Shown: positions 8,121-17,487, counted from the first letter of the stretch. The stretch: 50,687 nucleotides of DNA from an uncultured Spartobacteria bacterium (GCA_937901895.1 CALGTD010000051.1:1-50687), one strand, 5' to 3'. Numbers and translations are program-made. Notes: generated by a model not told the origin, from the letters alone.

Positions 8121-10502
8121 TCAAAGTTCGAAGCGGTTGTCGCCGGATTTCAACGCGTGGGATTTGCCATCCCAGACGAACGTGCCGGTGGTCTCCGGCG
8201 GAAGCTGGATGGCGATCTTCCACGTGTCTCCGTCGCGACGATACGCGACGGCGATCCTGCCCTTCGGGTGCGGAATCTCGCCGCTCACGTCGGTAAGCCG
8301 TCCGGGGTGCGGCTCGATCCGCACACTCGCAAATCCCGGCGCGGCACTGTCAATGCCAAGGACGGTTCGGAAGAACTCGATGTTTGGACTGCTGCCCCAT
8401 GCGTGGCAATCGGAGCGGGCGCCGGGGACGTTCGAATCCTCGGCCCACGTGGTGAGGCCGAGGCGGATGTTCTCCCGCCAGATGTCGAGCCAGTCGAGGT
8501 AGTCGTTGCCGAGGCCGGCCTGCGTCAGCGCCTGGTGGAGGTAGTATTTGAAGTAGATGCTGCAGGGCGTGAGGGAGTCGTCGGTGAGCAACTTCTCCGC
8601 GACGGTCTTGCGCTCCGCCTCCGGCACGGTGCCGGTGAGGATTGCGAGCGCATTGGCATGCTGGGAGAAGGTTTTCTTTTCCTCGGTGCTGGCGATGAGG
8701 CCGCGCCCGGTGTCCCGGTATTTGCGGCGGATTGTCTCCTGCAACTGCGCGGCCTTTTTGCCATGGAGTTCGGCGAACGCCGGCATGCCGAGCTTCGCCT
8801 CCATTTCCGCCGCCCATTGCAGGGCCATGAGGAGCTGCAGATCGAGAATGGACGAATGCCCGCCCGGTCCCTTTGGCGGGGAGCCGACGAACCAGCCATC
8901 GCCGCCGGCCCAGTCGACGAACGTCCAGTAGGGCACGTCCTTCAGCGAACCGTCCTCGTCCTGATACCTCGCGAAGAAGTCGAGGATGCCGCGCACGCCC
9001 ACGAGCTTGCCGGCAATGAAGTCATCGTCGCCGCGATACATCCAGTAGTCGTGGAGCATGCCGATATACCAGAGCGAGAACGGCGGGATGATTTGTGCGC
9101 TGTGCGTGGGATAGCGGCTCAGCGTGATGCCCTCGGGCACGCGGGAGCGATCGATGAGCTCGATCGCGTTGCGCGCGAGACGGTCGTCACCGCTTTCGTA
9201 ATACGAAACCAGGGCCTGGATGCGCGTATCCCCGATATATTGGAGCTGCTCGTAATACGGACAGTCCATGTAGGTCTCCCACGCGTTCAACCGCGCGGTG
9301 CGCCAGCCGATCTCGCGAATCTTGTCGATCTCGGCGTCGCCCGTTTTCAGCACCGCGGTCTGCTCGAACGGATAGCCCGTGAACGTGCCGTAGAGGTCGT
9401 CTATCACCAGCGGCTCGTCCGCGGTCTTCACGGTGAGGAGGATGTAGCGATAGGTGCGGTAGTTCAGCGTGGTGAACGTCTGGCCCGCGCTGCCGTCGGA
9501 GATCAGACGATCCTCGCGGCCTACGAATTCCTTGCCCTCGACTTCGTCGCGATTGCCCTTTCGCGCGCCGTGTCCGTGATTCACCGGATCTTCAAAAAGC
9601 GACTCCGCATAGCGCAGGGAGATTTCCGCATCGCGACCGCCGCTGAAGTCGAGGGTGACGTAGGCATTCGTGAGGTGGGCGCGGTCAAGCAGGAGGGTTG
9701 CCGTCGTGTTCGGGGGAATCGTGACCGGGACCGCCTTCTCCGGGAAGCCGTCCGGAATCTCGACACCGGTCGCCTTGCGCACCATGGGAATGCGCTCGAC
9801 CTTCATTTCCATCGGCGGCAACGGCGAAGGAACGAGCATCCAGCCAAAGCCATCGGATCGGCCTTTCGCACTCGCACCGAAGAGCGTCTTCGCCGCGGGC
9901 CACTTCGAATCGTCGAAGTCGGGCGCCGACCAGCCTTTGATGGTCTTTCGCTGGTCGACCTGCTCGCCGACGCTTGCCGCGAAAAAGCCGGCGATCGGCG
10001 AAACCGCCTCGTCGCGCACGCACTTCCACGAGTCGTTCGTGTTCACAATCTCCTCCGCCGGGGAGTTGCCCTGCAGGACGAAGGCCGTGCGAAACGTGAC
10101 CTGCGCCTCGGGCCGGAACTCCGCCTCGTTATAGACAAGTGCCGCCAGTGTGTTCCTTCCCTCCCGGAGATAGGGCGCAAGGTCGACCGTCTCGTAATTC
10201 CAGTATCGGGTATCGCCACGCGCCGGCCCCAGGGAGACGAGCGTGCCATTCACGAGGAGCTTGTAGCGATTGTCCGCCGACACCCGCACCACGAACGACT
10301 CCGGAACCGCGTCGAGGTCGAAGCTTTTCCGGAAATAATAAACGCCGTAGCGGCGTCCACCCTCATCGGCCGCGGGGCCGATCCATTGGGCATTCCAGGA
10401 ATCACTGACCGCCGGTTTCCCTGCCGACTGCGCCACCGCGGCTGGTGTGCCGAAGGCGGCTATCCATGCCACCAGCAATCCCGGGAGGAAGGTTTTCATC
10501 AT
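8121..10502 (-). CDS. Secreted GH78 family alpha-L-rhamnosidase
   Basis: 793 residues. Signal peptide at 1-25 (FLPGLLVAWIAAFGTPAAVAQ). An N-terminal beta-sandwich with WNAQWIGPA and VRVSADNRYKLLVNG is followed by the (alpha/alpha)6 catalytic domain carrying the family signature DCPYYEQLQYIGDTR and later WTFVDWAGG. The C-terminal beta domain contains WGSSPNIEFFRTVLGI and ends with PKGRIAVAYRR. Carboxylates in the DCP..E..GD segment are where GH78 enzymes hold their catalytic acid. It should release terminal alpha-L-rhamnose from plant or microbial glycans outside the cytoplasm. Two adjacent ATGs (10502 and 10499) are possible starts. Upstream lie a 12-bp palindrome and the terminator of the Verru_Chthon operon, so it has its own promoter. 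Confidence 0.92.
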   Translation of the reverse strand: MMKTFLPGLLVAWIAAFGTPAAVAQSAGKPAVSDSWNAQWIGPAADEGGRRYGVYYFRKSFDLDAVPESFVVRVSADNRYKLLVNGTLVSLGPARGDTRYWNYETVDLAPYLREGRNTLAALVYNEAEFRPEAQVTFRTAFVLQGNSPAEEIVNTNDSWKCVRDEAVSPIAGFFAASVGEQVDQRKTIKGWSAPDFDDSKWPAAKTLFGASAKGRSDGFGWMLVPSPLPPMEMKVERIPMVRKATGVEIPDGFPEKAVPVTIPPNTTATLLLDRAHLTNAYVTLDFSGGRDAEISLRYAESLFEDPVNHGHGARKGNRDEVEGKEFVGREDRLISDGSAGQTFTTLNYRTYRYILLTVKTADEPLVIDDLYGTFTGYPFEQTAVLKTGDAEIDKIREIGWRTARLNAWETYMDCPYYEQLQYIGDTRIQALVSYYESGDDRLARNAIELIDRSRVPEGITLSRYPTHSAQIIPPFSLWYIGMLHDYWMYRGDDDFIAGKLVGVRGILDFFARYQDEDGSLKDVPYWTFVDWAGGDGWFVGSPPKGPGGHSSILDLQLLMALQWAAEMEAKLGMPAFAELHGKKAAQLQETIRRKYRDTGRGLIASTEEKKTFSQHANALAILTGTVPEAERKTVAEKLLTDDSLTPCSIYFKYYLHQALTQAGLGNDYLDWLDIWRENIRLGLTTWAEDSNVPGARSDCHAWGSSPNIEFFRTVLGIDSAAPGFASVRIEPHPGRLTDVSGEIPHPKGRIAVAYRRDGDTWKIAIQLPPETTGTFVWDGKSHALKSGDNRFEL

Positions 10503-10504
10503 CG

Positions 10505-10516
10505 CAACGGCCGTTG
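10505..10516. promoter_or_regulatory. 12-bp palindrome just before the rhamnosidase start
   Basis: CAACGGCCGTTG is perfectly self-complementary and ends two bases before the ATG at 10502 (minus strand). Its position could affect translation initiation or bind a repressor. Nothing else supports a specific role. Confidence 0.3.
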
Positions 10517-10558
10517 AATCAAATGGGCCGGGTCACCGTATCGGGAGGACCAGGCGGG

Positions 10559-10587
10559 AAAAGTCGCAAAAGTCCCGATTTCGCGAC
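10559..10587 (-). terminator. Rho-independent terminator of the Verru_Chthon operon
   Basis: On the minus strand GTCGCGAAA pairs with TTTTGCGAC (nine pairs including one G-T wobble) around a 7-base loop and is followed directly by TTTT. It lies about 95 bases after the stop of the last gene of the operon and before the rhamnosidase gene, which separates the two transcription units. Confidence 0.55.
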
Positions 10588-10682
10588 ACGGCGGCCCCGG
10601 CAGCCGGGGGGACGGATTTCAACAACGGGCTGTCGGAAGGAATGTCACCGGGGCAGCCCATCGCGCGTGTTCAGCGGAGGGA

Positions 10683-11351
10683 TCAACCGCCGCCGCTGGC
10701 GCGCCGCAGGTCCTGAATATACTGGAGCTCCTTGACGAGACGCTTCTGGAAGACCTCCGGGATCACCATCGCGGTCGACGGAGGGCTCATGAATTCGTAG
10801 GTCTCTTCGAGTTCCTCGTCGGCGTAGGCCACGGGCAGCTGGGTCTTCGTGTCGAGCATGATGACGGCGGGCCCTGGGACAACCGCGTCGGGATCGTCTC
10901 CGGAGATCCGGAAGACGAACACCTGTCTTCCCTTATACTCCTCAACGCCCTTGAAATGCTTCATGGACAGCCACCCCATGCGGGCAAAGTCGGAATCGCC
11001 GTAGAAGGGAAACCGCGTATCCGTCGGAGGAACCTTCACGACGGTGTCCTTCTTTCCGAAATCGCTAAGGCGCAGCCCCCCCAGAATGTAGCTCTCGAAG
11101 CGGGTGCCATCGCGCTCCATGATCTCCTGGATCAGCTGCTTCTCCTTTCGCACAGTGCGCACAGCCGTCTTGCCCTTCTGCTGTTCACCGTCCGCCGTCG
11201 GAGCACCCGATTTGTAACGGGTGGTCACCTTCCAATAGGCTTTCTCCGGCGCCCGGGGCGCAACAGGTTCCTTGGGCCGCGGCTCGCCGTCCTGTGCGGA
11301 GAGGGCGAATAGCGGGAATAGCGCCAGGGCGCAGGCCGATGCTCGAATCAT
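10683..11351 (-). CDS. Secreted protein of unknown function at the end of the Verru_Chthon cassette
   Basis: 222 residues from the ATG at 11351, four bases after the stop of the cassette A gene, so translation is probably coupled. A TTG 21 bases earlier is less likely. Signal peptide at about 1-19 (MIRASACALALFPLFALSA). The mature protein is basic near its start (PKEPVAPRAPEKAYWKV) and beta-rich. It contains YKGRQVFVFRISGD, VIMLDTKTQLPVAY and a C-terminal helix with FQKRLVKELQYIQDL. The fold pattern resembles outer-membrane lipoprotein-sorting-like or DUF1571-like proteins, but I cannot assign one. Operon position suggests it works with the four pilin-like proteins, perhaps as a periplasmic partner. 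Confidence 0.75.
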   Translation of the reverse strand: MIRASACALALFPLFALSAQDGEPRPKEPVAPRAPEKAYWKVTTRYKSGAPTADGEQQKGKTAVRTVRKEKQLIQEIMERDGTRFESYILGGLRLSDFGKKDTVVKVPPTDTRFPFYGDSDFARMGWLSMKHFKGVEEYKGRQVFVFRISGDDPDAVVPGPAVIMLDTKTQLPVAYADEELEETYEFMSPPSTAMVIPEVFQKRLVKELQYIQDLRRASGGG

Positions 11352-11355
11352 AAAA

Positions 11356-14300
11356 TTAGTGAACCGTTTCAATGCGTTGGTCGACCACCTTGCCGGTCAT
11401 CCGGTCGATCGCAACAAAAACCCAATAGCGAGCCTGCCCGTCAACATTGAAGTCGGATAGCTGGGACGAGCCCTGCGGCATGCTGCCGGATTGGGCGGTT
11501 ACATCGATCATCAGATTCCACGTGCGGACACCCACGGAGTCCACGAGTGCACGCATGAGGCTGGTGCGCCGGCTGTCGTAGTAGAGGTTGTTTCCGATGG
11601 CGTTCCGGATCTGGGCGCTGTTTTGCGTGTCGGACTGGTTCCCATTCGTAAATCGTCCACTGAACGGGCCGGCGAACGTCGTCCCGGACACCAGTTTTCC
11701 CGCGACTTCCGCGCGGGACCGGAACGGTCCTTCCGCCGGGTCGCTGTTCTCCGGATTCACCCAGTTTGCCAGCGCGGTCGCGATCGCGTTGTAATTGCCA
11801 TCGGACAGCTGCATGGAATCGCTGCCGCGGCGCCCATCGGCCCGGCCACTCGCCCCTCTCAGGACCGCCTCGAGAACCAGCGGATCGGCCGAATTCAGGT
11901 TCAGCACGCCCGCCATCAGCTGGGTCGCCTCGGAGTCCTGCGCCGGATCGTTGTCGACCGAGTTCACACAGAAGTAGTCGAGCAACGCGTTATCGCCGGT
12001 ATTTGCATTCCAGAAATCCACGGATTTCCATGGGAGATCGCGGCACGCGTAACCCATCTCCGCCACGGACTGGAACGGGCGGTTCAACACAATGGGCCGG
12101 GCGTTCGCGTTGGGGTTGCCGACGTTTCCAGGAGTGGAATTGCGAGTCAGCGGATTCATATCCGCCGTATAGAAGTTCGGGAGCCACCCGGCGGACGCCC
12201 GACGCGCTTCGCCATCCGGGTCCAGATAACGGTAGAACTCGTTTCCCTGGGAGGGAGAATTCCCCGCGATCTGATTCAAGAACACGTTGTTCGGATTCAG
12301 GAATCCCTGGGTCGACGACCAGTTGCTGGCATAGGGCATCCACTGCTGCCGGAGATTCCGGATGCGAGCCAGACCACCCGCGGAGCTGCCGTTTGCACGC
12401 GGATAGTGGTTGGACGCGATGAAGCGATTATCCGTGCTGCCACCATCCCACGTCTTGAACAGGAAATTTCCGGTGTTCAGGTTTTTTGGAGACGAGGCAG
12501 TCGCACCCGAAACGCTGGAATTCGTCGTGAAGCCAGTGCTGTTCGGCGGGAAATAGGCCAGGTTGGTTTGATTGTTCGGATTCAGCTGACTCTCGGTGCC
12601 GGACCAGACACGGTAGAACTGGCTCTGGGGGCCGAAGCGCTCTACGCGCGGATCGACCCGGAAGGTCGCATCGGCGTCGCGTCCCATCACCCGCCACACC
12701 TGGTCCTGACCCGCGCCCAGCGTCCTCATCGTGCTCTCGGGAGTGAAGACATCCACGACGTCATACATGATGTCGTAGGTCTTCCATTCGGAGGAACCCG
12801 GGGCCTGATACTGCAAGGCGAAGTTCACCTTGGTGTAGTATTCCGCCCAGCCGCGGAAGCGCAGAAGGTCGATCTGGGCCCACGGAGCGCCCGTGTAGTC
12901 TCCCGGAACCGCGCTGTTTACGTAATACTTGCCCAACCGGAACCCGATTCGCGGCTTGGTATCCGTGGGGTAAACCATTGCGATGTTCTTGATCCGGTCG
13001 ATCTGAAACTCGCCATCCGTCGTTCCCGCGCCACTGACGCGAGCGGTAATATCCTTGGCGACACCGTTGCCGTCGGGAGTCCACAACAGCGCCGGCTCGC
13101 GCAGGCTCTCGCTGTAATCAAATTCGATCCAGTCGCTCTCCTGGCGGAGAAGAGGATTCTGTCCTCCGACCGTATAGTCGTCCAGATTCCCCAGGGATCC
13201 GGCATTCGGATACTCTTGAACGATCGGATCGAGCGTATAGTCCACGCTTCCGTTCGCAGAGTTGTGTTGTCCACCCCAGGTGGCGTTGTCCGGCCAGATA
13301 TTTGGGCGCCCGAAGTCGGTTCCAAATGCCACGTTCGGCTCCGTGGTGGGCGGGTTGCCCGCAACGCGCCCCACTCCGCTGTTCGCGCGGGACAGAGTCT
13401 CCGTGTAAGGGACGACACGGAATTTCGTGGGCCTGGGCACCGTGGGCTCGGTCGCCGGACGGGCATGCGGGTTCCACACCTGCGGGTGGAGATACGTGCG
13501 TCCTTCCCGGACGTTGAAGGATGATCCATCCTTGCGGTTGATCCGCAAATCGGATCCGGCGGCGTAATAGTTCCCCCGCTTGAACCCGTGCAGATAGGGC
13601 AGGTCTTCGACTCCGAAAATGACCGTGCCGTTCACCTCGAGCTCGGTCGGAAGACTGTCCTCATCCCACTGGTCGATGATGGCGGCCCCGATGCGTGCCA
13701 CGTGATAGGCCACACAACTGTCGTCCAGCCCGATGGCATGCGGCCGGTTGTTTGGCTCTTTGCTGTATTCAGGGTCGGTGAAGCCTCTGTCCTTGTGTTG
13801 GGGGGGAGCCGCCAATGGATTGATGACGGGCGGAACGCCGGCCATCTGGTGGCCAAGTGACCCAACATTGATCGCAGCCTGAAGGACCTCGAAAAAGTTC
13901 GGGGTCTCGCCGGCATCCTTCACCTCCTGAAGGGTCCGAAAGCGAGGAAGCTGGTTGGAGTTCAGCTTGATCTTGTCTTCATTATAAACCCAACGCTTCA
14001 GAGAGCCGTTCCATTCCAGGCCAAACGCCTTTTGGACCTCGTCCGCCCGACTTACCACGGGGCTGGAACCGGACGTGTTCAGTTTGAGGAGATTAATCTG
14101 ATCCAGTGCAAACCGACGGGGCATCAAAGCTTCCCCGTCGCCTGACCAGATCTCCGAATTGATAATTTCCTCCTGACCGGCGCTGTCGTTCCGGTAGGTC
14201 ACGGTCTTCGGCCGGCCGAGATTCCAGTTCCACCGATAGGTGGGGGCATTGATATCCCGGGTGAAGTGCGTCAGATAAGGCGCAAGCAAGCGGGCGGAGT

Positions 14301-15339
14301 CCTCCGATCCCAGCTCCGAGCGGAGGTAGTTGAGCATGTCGGAACGGGAGAGGAAGGCGTTCTGGTTCGGCCGCTCCGTCGTTGTTCCGTGGATGGTATC
14401 CATCCCGGGAGGGAATTTCCCGAGCGAGGCAAACATCGGCCCGGAACGAAGCACGGACGCCAGACTTTCGCTGGGTTTCCCGTCAGTGGTGGTCGCCCAT
14501 TGCACCGTTGGCCGGTAACGCCATTGGTTGAGCCGTGTCACATCAAGAGGGGCTCCCACCTGCTGGGAAAGCCAGTCCAGATCCGCAAGGACGAGGTTTC
14601 CTTTGCGTCCCTCGATCTCCTCGATGGCCCCGGGGGTGAATCCCGCGACGTTCATGTCCAGAAGGCCGCCGACATCGTAAACGTGGAACGCATACCGACC
14701 GACAATGCGGTCCTCGGGAGCGGGGTTCCGGCCGGGAGCCGAAGTCACCGTTTCGCCGCGCGCGTTTACATAGATCCAGTTTGGAACGTCCGTGTCCGAG
14801 AGGTAATCGGCGGTCAGCATCGGCCGGTCCCAATACTCGCCACCCAGCGGGCGATATCCCGGTTTATTGAGGTGCGAGGAGTCGTATGTCGGGACATTGC
14901 TGACGCGGATCCCTGCCGCGGCGGCGGCGCTTCCCAGCGCCGGCGTGCTTTGCTTGACCAAAGTCCGGAAGTTGCCGCTCGCGATCCCACCCGACACTTC
15001 CCGCTTCACAACCATGTTCGCGGGATCATCGACGACAAACGCCCGATCCGCGCCTGAGCCCAGGATCGTGGTGGCACCCTCCTCCGCCTCGGCAAGAATC
15101 GCCGCGACCACCTGGGCCGAACCAAACTCTGCGAGCTTTGCGGCGCTGACCTGCGACGAATACCCGGCACTTCCCTGCGCATCAAACCGACTGCGGAAAA
15201 AGAAGGCGGTGACGATCACCGTGGCGACGACGATCAGCGACAGCGTGAGCACCAGGGCCACGCCGGATTCCCGACGGCAGGCGCGATCACACGAAGCTCC
15301 GCGGCGGAACAGGAAATCAGTTTGTGGATGGGAATGCAT
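11356..15339 (-). CDS. Verru_Chthon cassette protein A, giant GspK/PilX-like pilin-related protein
   Basis: 1327 residues. The ATG at 15339 has a good Shine-Dalgarno (AAAGGA) and overlaps the end of protein C by 23 bases. The N-terminus is basic, then ESG|VALVLTLSLIVVATVI, a prepilin-peptidase-like cleavage site and hydrophobic helix at about residues 27-48. Like GspK it has no Glu at mature position 5 and starts with Val-Ala-Leu. GspK proteins cap the tip of type II secretion pseudopili. The rest is a very large exported region of beta-rich and Asn/Gly/Pro-rich sequence ending with RYWVFVAIDRMTGKVVDQR. It is about four times the length of GspK. The family is named from Verrucomicrobium and Chthoniobacter and is functionally uncharacterised. 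Confidence 0.9.
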   Translation of the reverse strand: MHSHPQTDFLFRRGASCDRACRRESGVALVLTLSLIVVATVIVTAFFFRSRFDAQGSAGYSSQVSAAKLAEFGSAQVVAAILAEAEEGATTILGSGADRAFVVDDPANMVVKREVSGGIASGNFRTLVKQSTPALGSAAAAAGIRVSNVPTYDSSHLNKPGYRPLGGEYWDRPMLTADYLSDTDVPNWIYVNARGETVTSAPGRNPAPEDRIVGRYAFHVYDVGGLLDMNVAGFTPGAIEEIEGRKGNLVLADLDWLSQQVGAPLDVTRLNQWRYRPTVQWATTTDGKPSESLASVLRSGPMFASLGKFPPGMDTIHGTTTERPNQNAFLSRSDMLNYLRSELGSEDSARLLAPYLTHFTRDINAPTYRWNWNLGRPKTVTYRNDSAGQEEIINSEIWSGDGEALMPRRFALDQINLLKLNTSGSSPVVSRADEVQKAFGLEWNGSLKRWVYNEDKIKLNSNQLPRFRTLQEVKDAGETPNFFEVLQAAINVGSLGHQMAGVPPVINPLAAPPQHKDRGFTDPEYSKEPNNRPHAIGLDDSCVAYHVARIGAAIIDQWDEDSLPTELEVNGTVIFGVEDLPYLHGFKRGNYYAAGSDLRINRKDGSSFNVREGRTYLHPQVWNPHARPATEPTVPRPTKFRVVPYTETLSRANSGVGRVAGNPPTTEPNVAFGTDFGRPNIWPDNATWGGQHNSANGSVDYTLDPIVQEYPNAGSLGNLDDYTVGGQNPLLRQESDWIEFDYSESLREPALLWTPDGNGVAKDITARVSGAGTTDGEFQIDRIKNIAMVYPTDTKPRIGFRLGKYYVNSAVPGDYTGAPWAQIDLLRFRGWAEYYTKVNFALQYQAPGSSEWKTYDIMYDVVDVFTPESTMRTLGAGQDQVWRVMGRDADATFRVDPRVERFGPQSQFYRVWSGTESQLNPNNQTNLAYFPPNSTGFTTNSSVSGATASSPKNLNTGNFLFKTWDGGSTDNRFIASNHYPRANGSSAGGLARIRNLRQQWMPYASNWSSTQGFLNPNNVFLNQIAGNSPSQGNEFYRYLDPDGEARRASAGWLPNFYTADMNPLTRNSTPGNVGNPNANARPIVLNRPFQSVAEMGYACRDLPWKSVDFWNANTGDNALLDYFCVNSVDNDPAQDSEATQLMAGVLNLNSADPLVLEAVLRGASGRADGRRGSDSMQLSDGNYNAIATALANWVNPENSDPAEGPFRSRAEVAGKLVSGTTFAGPFSGRFTNGNQSDTQNSAQIRNAIGNNLYYDSRRTSLMRALVDSVGVRTWNLMIDVTAQSGSMPQGSSQLSDFNVDGQARYWVFVAIDRMTGKVVDQRIETVH

Positions 15340-16192
15340 AGGTCCTTTCGAAGGTTCGGATTCCACGAACGAAATCAGGTGGATACTGACGGGCGACGGA
15401 GCCGCTGGCGCCGGGGAAGAGCCCAAGGATGTCGTCCCACTGGGCCTTGGGATTCCAATTCCCCTCGGCGTCGGGTTCGGGAACTTCAAAAGCCTGCTTC
15501 AGGGAAGCAACCTGTCCCTGCCCCTTTACCCGCTCAAGGGCCTCGATGGCTTTATCGTCCATGACCGCCATGGCCACGACGAGGGCCTTGGCCGTGCGGG
15601 GCCGCCCGCCATCGACATAGTCGAGCGTCTTGGAAAACGTTCCGTCGTGTTTCAGAAACGCCCACTCGAAGCCGACCACGCCATCGGCGAGTGCGACGTC
15701 CGCGCCGGTGTCCGAGGGAGGCGTCCCGCGATCCGGCTTGTTCTGGGAATTGGATGCCGGCGTGGGTTCCGCAAACCCAAGAGGGCTGGCGGCGGAATAG
15801 GAATATCCGACATCCGTCCGAAAAAGCCGGGTGGAGGATGGCGATTCGAAATCGTAGGTCACGTAGGAGAGCGGGCGTGCATCCGCCTGGTTGCTTCCGT
15901 CGACGCCCCGTCGCAACGTGTAGAATCCAAATTCCTCGGGCGACTCCGGAAAGGCGGCAAGATCCGGACGGATGACAATGGCGTCGATGTCCGTGCGGAG
16001 ACGTCCCAGCAGTGCGCGGGCCTTGTTGTGATTGTTCATCCGCTCTTCAGCGCCACGCCACGCACTGGAAACTCCACCAATCGCCTGGGTGAAAATGAGC
16101 ACGGTGATGGAAAGAACGGCCAGGGACACCATGAGCTCCACGAGGGTGAACCCCTTGTGCGAGCGGTGGCGGAATGGAATTGCGGAAATCAT
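15317..16192 (-). CDS. Verru_Chthon cassette protein C, GspJ/PilW-like prepilin
   Basis: 291 residues from the ATG at 16192, which shares one base with the stop of protein B (TAATG). A GTG two codons earlier is the alternative. The type III prepilin signal is clear: HRSHKG|FTLVELMVSLAVL, with Gly at -1 and Glu at +5, followed by a membrane helix. The segment WRGAEERMNNHNKARALL and then RLRTDIDAI is the helix pattern of GspJ/PilW minor pilins. The globular part is beta-rich (FGFYTLRRG, YVTYDFES, GVVGFEWAFLKHDG). Expected processing is by a prepilin peptidase, with insertion in the inner membrane and assembly into a pilus or pseudopilus tip. No peptidase or assembly ATPase is encoded nearby. 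Confidence 0.9.
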   Translation of the reverse strand: MISAIPFRHRSHKGFTLVELMVSLAVLSITVLIFTQAIGGVSSAWRGAEERMNNHNKARALLGRLRTDIDAIVIRPDLAAFPESPEEFGFYTLRRGVDGSNQADARPLSYVTYDFESPSSTRLFRTDVGYSYSAASPLGFAEPTPASNSQNKPDRGTPPSDTGADVALADGVVGFEWAFLKHDGTFSKTLDYVDGGRPRTAKALVVAMAVMDDKAIEALERVKGQGQVASLKQAFEVPEPDAEGNWNPKAQWDDILGLFPGASGSVARQYPPDFVRGIRTFERTYAFPSTN

Positions 16193-16713
16193 TACCACGG
16201 ATTTGCGACGAAGGCGGTCGTCGCGACATAGGTGTTTTTCTGGGGCGAGTCCTTGTCCGCCGATTCGACAGGCCAGATGAGCTGAAGCGAGCAGCGAACG
16301 AGTTGCGCCGCGGATCCCTTCACGGGCTCGCTGGTGATCAGATGTTTCAAACCAAACGCCGCCTCCTCGCGGCTGGTCACAGCGCCCACATTGTCAATCC
16401 ACTGCACCGAACTGGAGAAGCTGTTGCCTCCCGCGGGATTTGCCGGAAGCGGGAAGTTGTTCCAGCTGATGGCATCAGCCTGCCGTCCTGCCGCCCGGCG
16501 AACCTCCTGGTTGATCATTTCGCGATACCGCTCCATCAAAACCGTGGCAACGTTCGCGGCCTGAATCCGTTCCTCGTTGTCGCGGGTCACCTTCAGCGAC
16601 GAGCCCATGAGCCCAATGATCGTCAGAATCGAAAAGGCAAAGATGCCGAGGGCAACCACGACTTCGACGAGGCTGAACGCGGTGTCTGCTTTTGGTTGGA
16701 ATCCGTTTTTCAT
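16192..16713 (-). CDS. Verru_Chthon cassette protein B, GspI/PilV-like prepilin
   Basis: 173 residues from the ATG at 16713, which overlaps the stop of protein D by one base (TGATG). Prepilin signal: KADTA|FSLVEVVVALGIFAFSIL, with Ala rather than Gly before the cleavage site and Glu at +5. The following helix carries VTRDNEERIQAANVATVLMERYREM. The small globular domain has a single beta-sheet-like region ending VRCSLQLIWPV. The short length and the VEVVVALGIF start match GspI/PilV minor pilins. In T2SS the I, J and K proteins form the tip complex, and the neighbours here match J and K. Confidence 0.9.
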   Translation of the reverse strand: MKNGFQPKADTAFSLVEVVVALGIFAFSILTIIGLMGSSLKVTRDNEERIQAANVATVLMERYREMINQEVRRAAGRQADAISWNNFPLPANPAGGNSFSSSVQWIDNVGAVTSREEAAFGLKHLITSEPVKGSAAQLVRCSLQLIWPVESADKDSPQKNTYVATTAFVANPW

Positions 16714-17459
16714 CACATCGATTGATGAACACTGGGGGCGCCAGTGATGCCGTTTACGAACACGAGCGCAGTCGACTTCCGCTCGAGTTCGGAGGGTGAA
16801 GAGCCTTTCGAGGGAACCAGAGTGATCTGGAGTCCTTCGTAAATCGGGATTTCCGCGCTGCTGGATTCATTGCGATCCAGCGCCGCTTCGCCCGTGGGGG
16901 AAAACATCACCACCCGGCCACTGGTGAAATCGCGTCTGCGGGCCCATTCAGGCAAGACGTCGGGGGGAGGCCTGCGGGGCCCGGAAACCTTCGCCTCCTC
17001 GATGAACGCTCCGCTTCGAACGGGCAGCTTCACGGAAGGGGCGTCGGCGTCCGATCCAAATTTCACCCCGCGGAACTCCTCCACACGACTGACAAGCCGG
17101 AACTTGTCGCCGGAGCTGGTTGTGGGAAGGCTGCCGTCGCGGGAGGCAACAACGGCCATGGTGATGGTATTGCCGTCGGCGGGGCCCAGATCGTCCTCCG
17201 CCAGGAAGACCCACGTATAGGTGGACTGGGAGATGGCCGTTTGCCGTGCGAGTTCGAGACCGGCGGTCACCCCGTTGAGTGCACGCTCGATCTCATTCCC
17301 CTCGGCGGCGCGTTGAAAGCCGGACACCGCCATGGTGGCGACGACCGCAATGATCGCGATGACCGCCAGCAGCTCGATGAGCGAAAAGCCGGCGCGACCG
17401 GAGTGGGAAGCCGGCCTGTCATAAGGACCTTGGAAAAATGGGAAGGGAGAGCCTGTCAT
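16713..17459 (-). CDS. Verru_Chthon cassette protein D, GspH/FimT-like prepilin
   Basis: 248 residues, first gene of the operon. A 23-residue polar leader ends SGRAG|FSLIELLAVIAIIAVVATMAV, a clear prepilin cleavage site with Glu at +5. The next helix includes RALNGVTAGLELARQTAIS, the GspH/FimT pattern in which the helix is followed by beta strands (YTWVFLAEDD, ITMAVVASRDG). Near the end, GRVVMFSPTGEAAL also fits GspH, whose C-terminal strands often contain a FxxxG turn. It is probably exported and processed like other type IV prepilins. The promoter should lie within 17460-17758, but no convincing -35/-10 pair stands out there. Confidence 0.9.
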   Translation of the reverse strand: MTGSPFPFFQGPYDRPASHSGRAGFSLIELLAVIAIIAVVATMAVSGFQRAAEGNEIERALNGVTAGLELARQTAISQSTYTWVFLAEDDLGPADGNTITMAVVASRDGSLPTTSSGDKFRLVSRVEEFRGVKFGSDADAPSVKLPVRSGAFIEEAKVSGPRRPPPDVLPEWARRRDFTSGRVVMFSPTGEAALDRNESSSAEIPIYEGLQITLVPSKGSSPSELERKSTALVFVNGITGAPSVHQSM

Positions 17460-17487
17460 GTCGGGGAAAAAAGGCTCTACAAGTTAC

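Noticed and set aside
7761..10517. A very long open frame on the plus strand opposite the rhamnosidase gene
   Set aside because: It mirrors the GH78 gene, has no recognisable domain, and follows from high GC third positions that remove stop codons on the opposite strand.
11491..13524. Long plus-strand frame opposite cassette protein A
   Set aside because: No domain or signal peptide, and its reading frame is explained by codon bias of the real gene.
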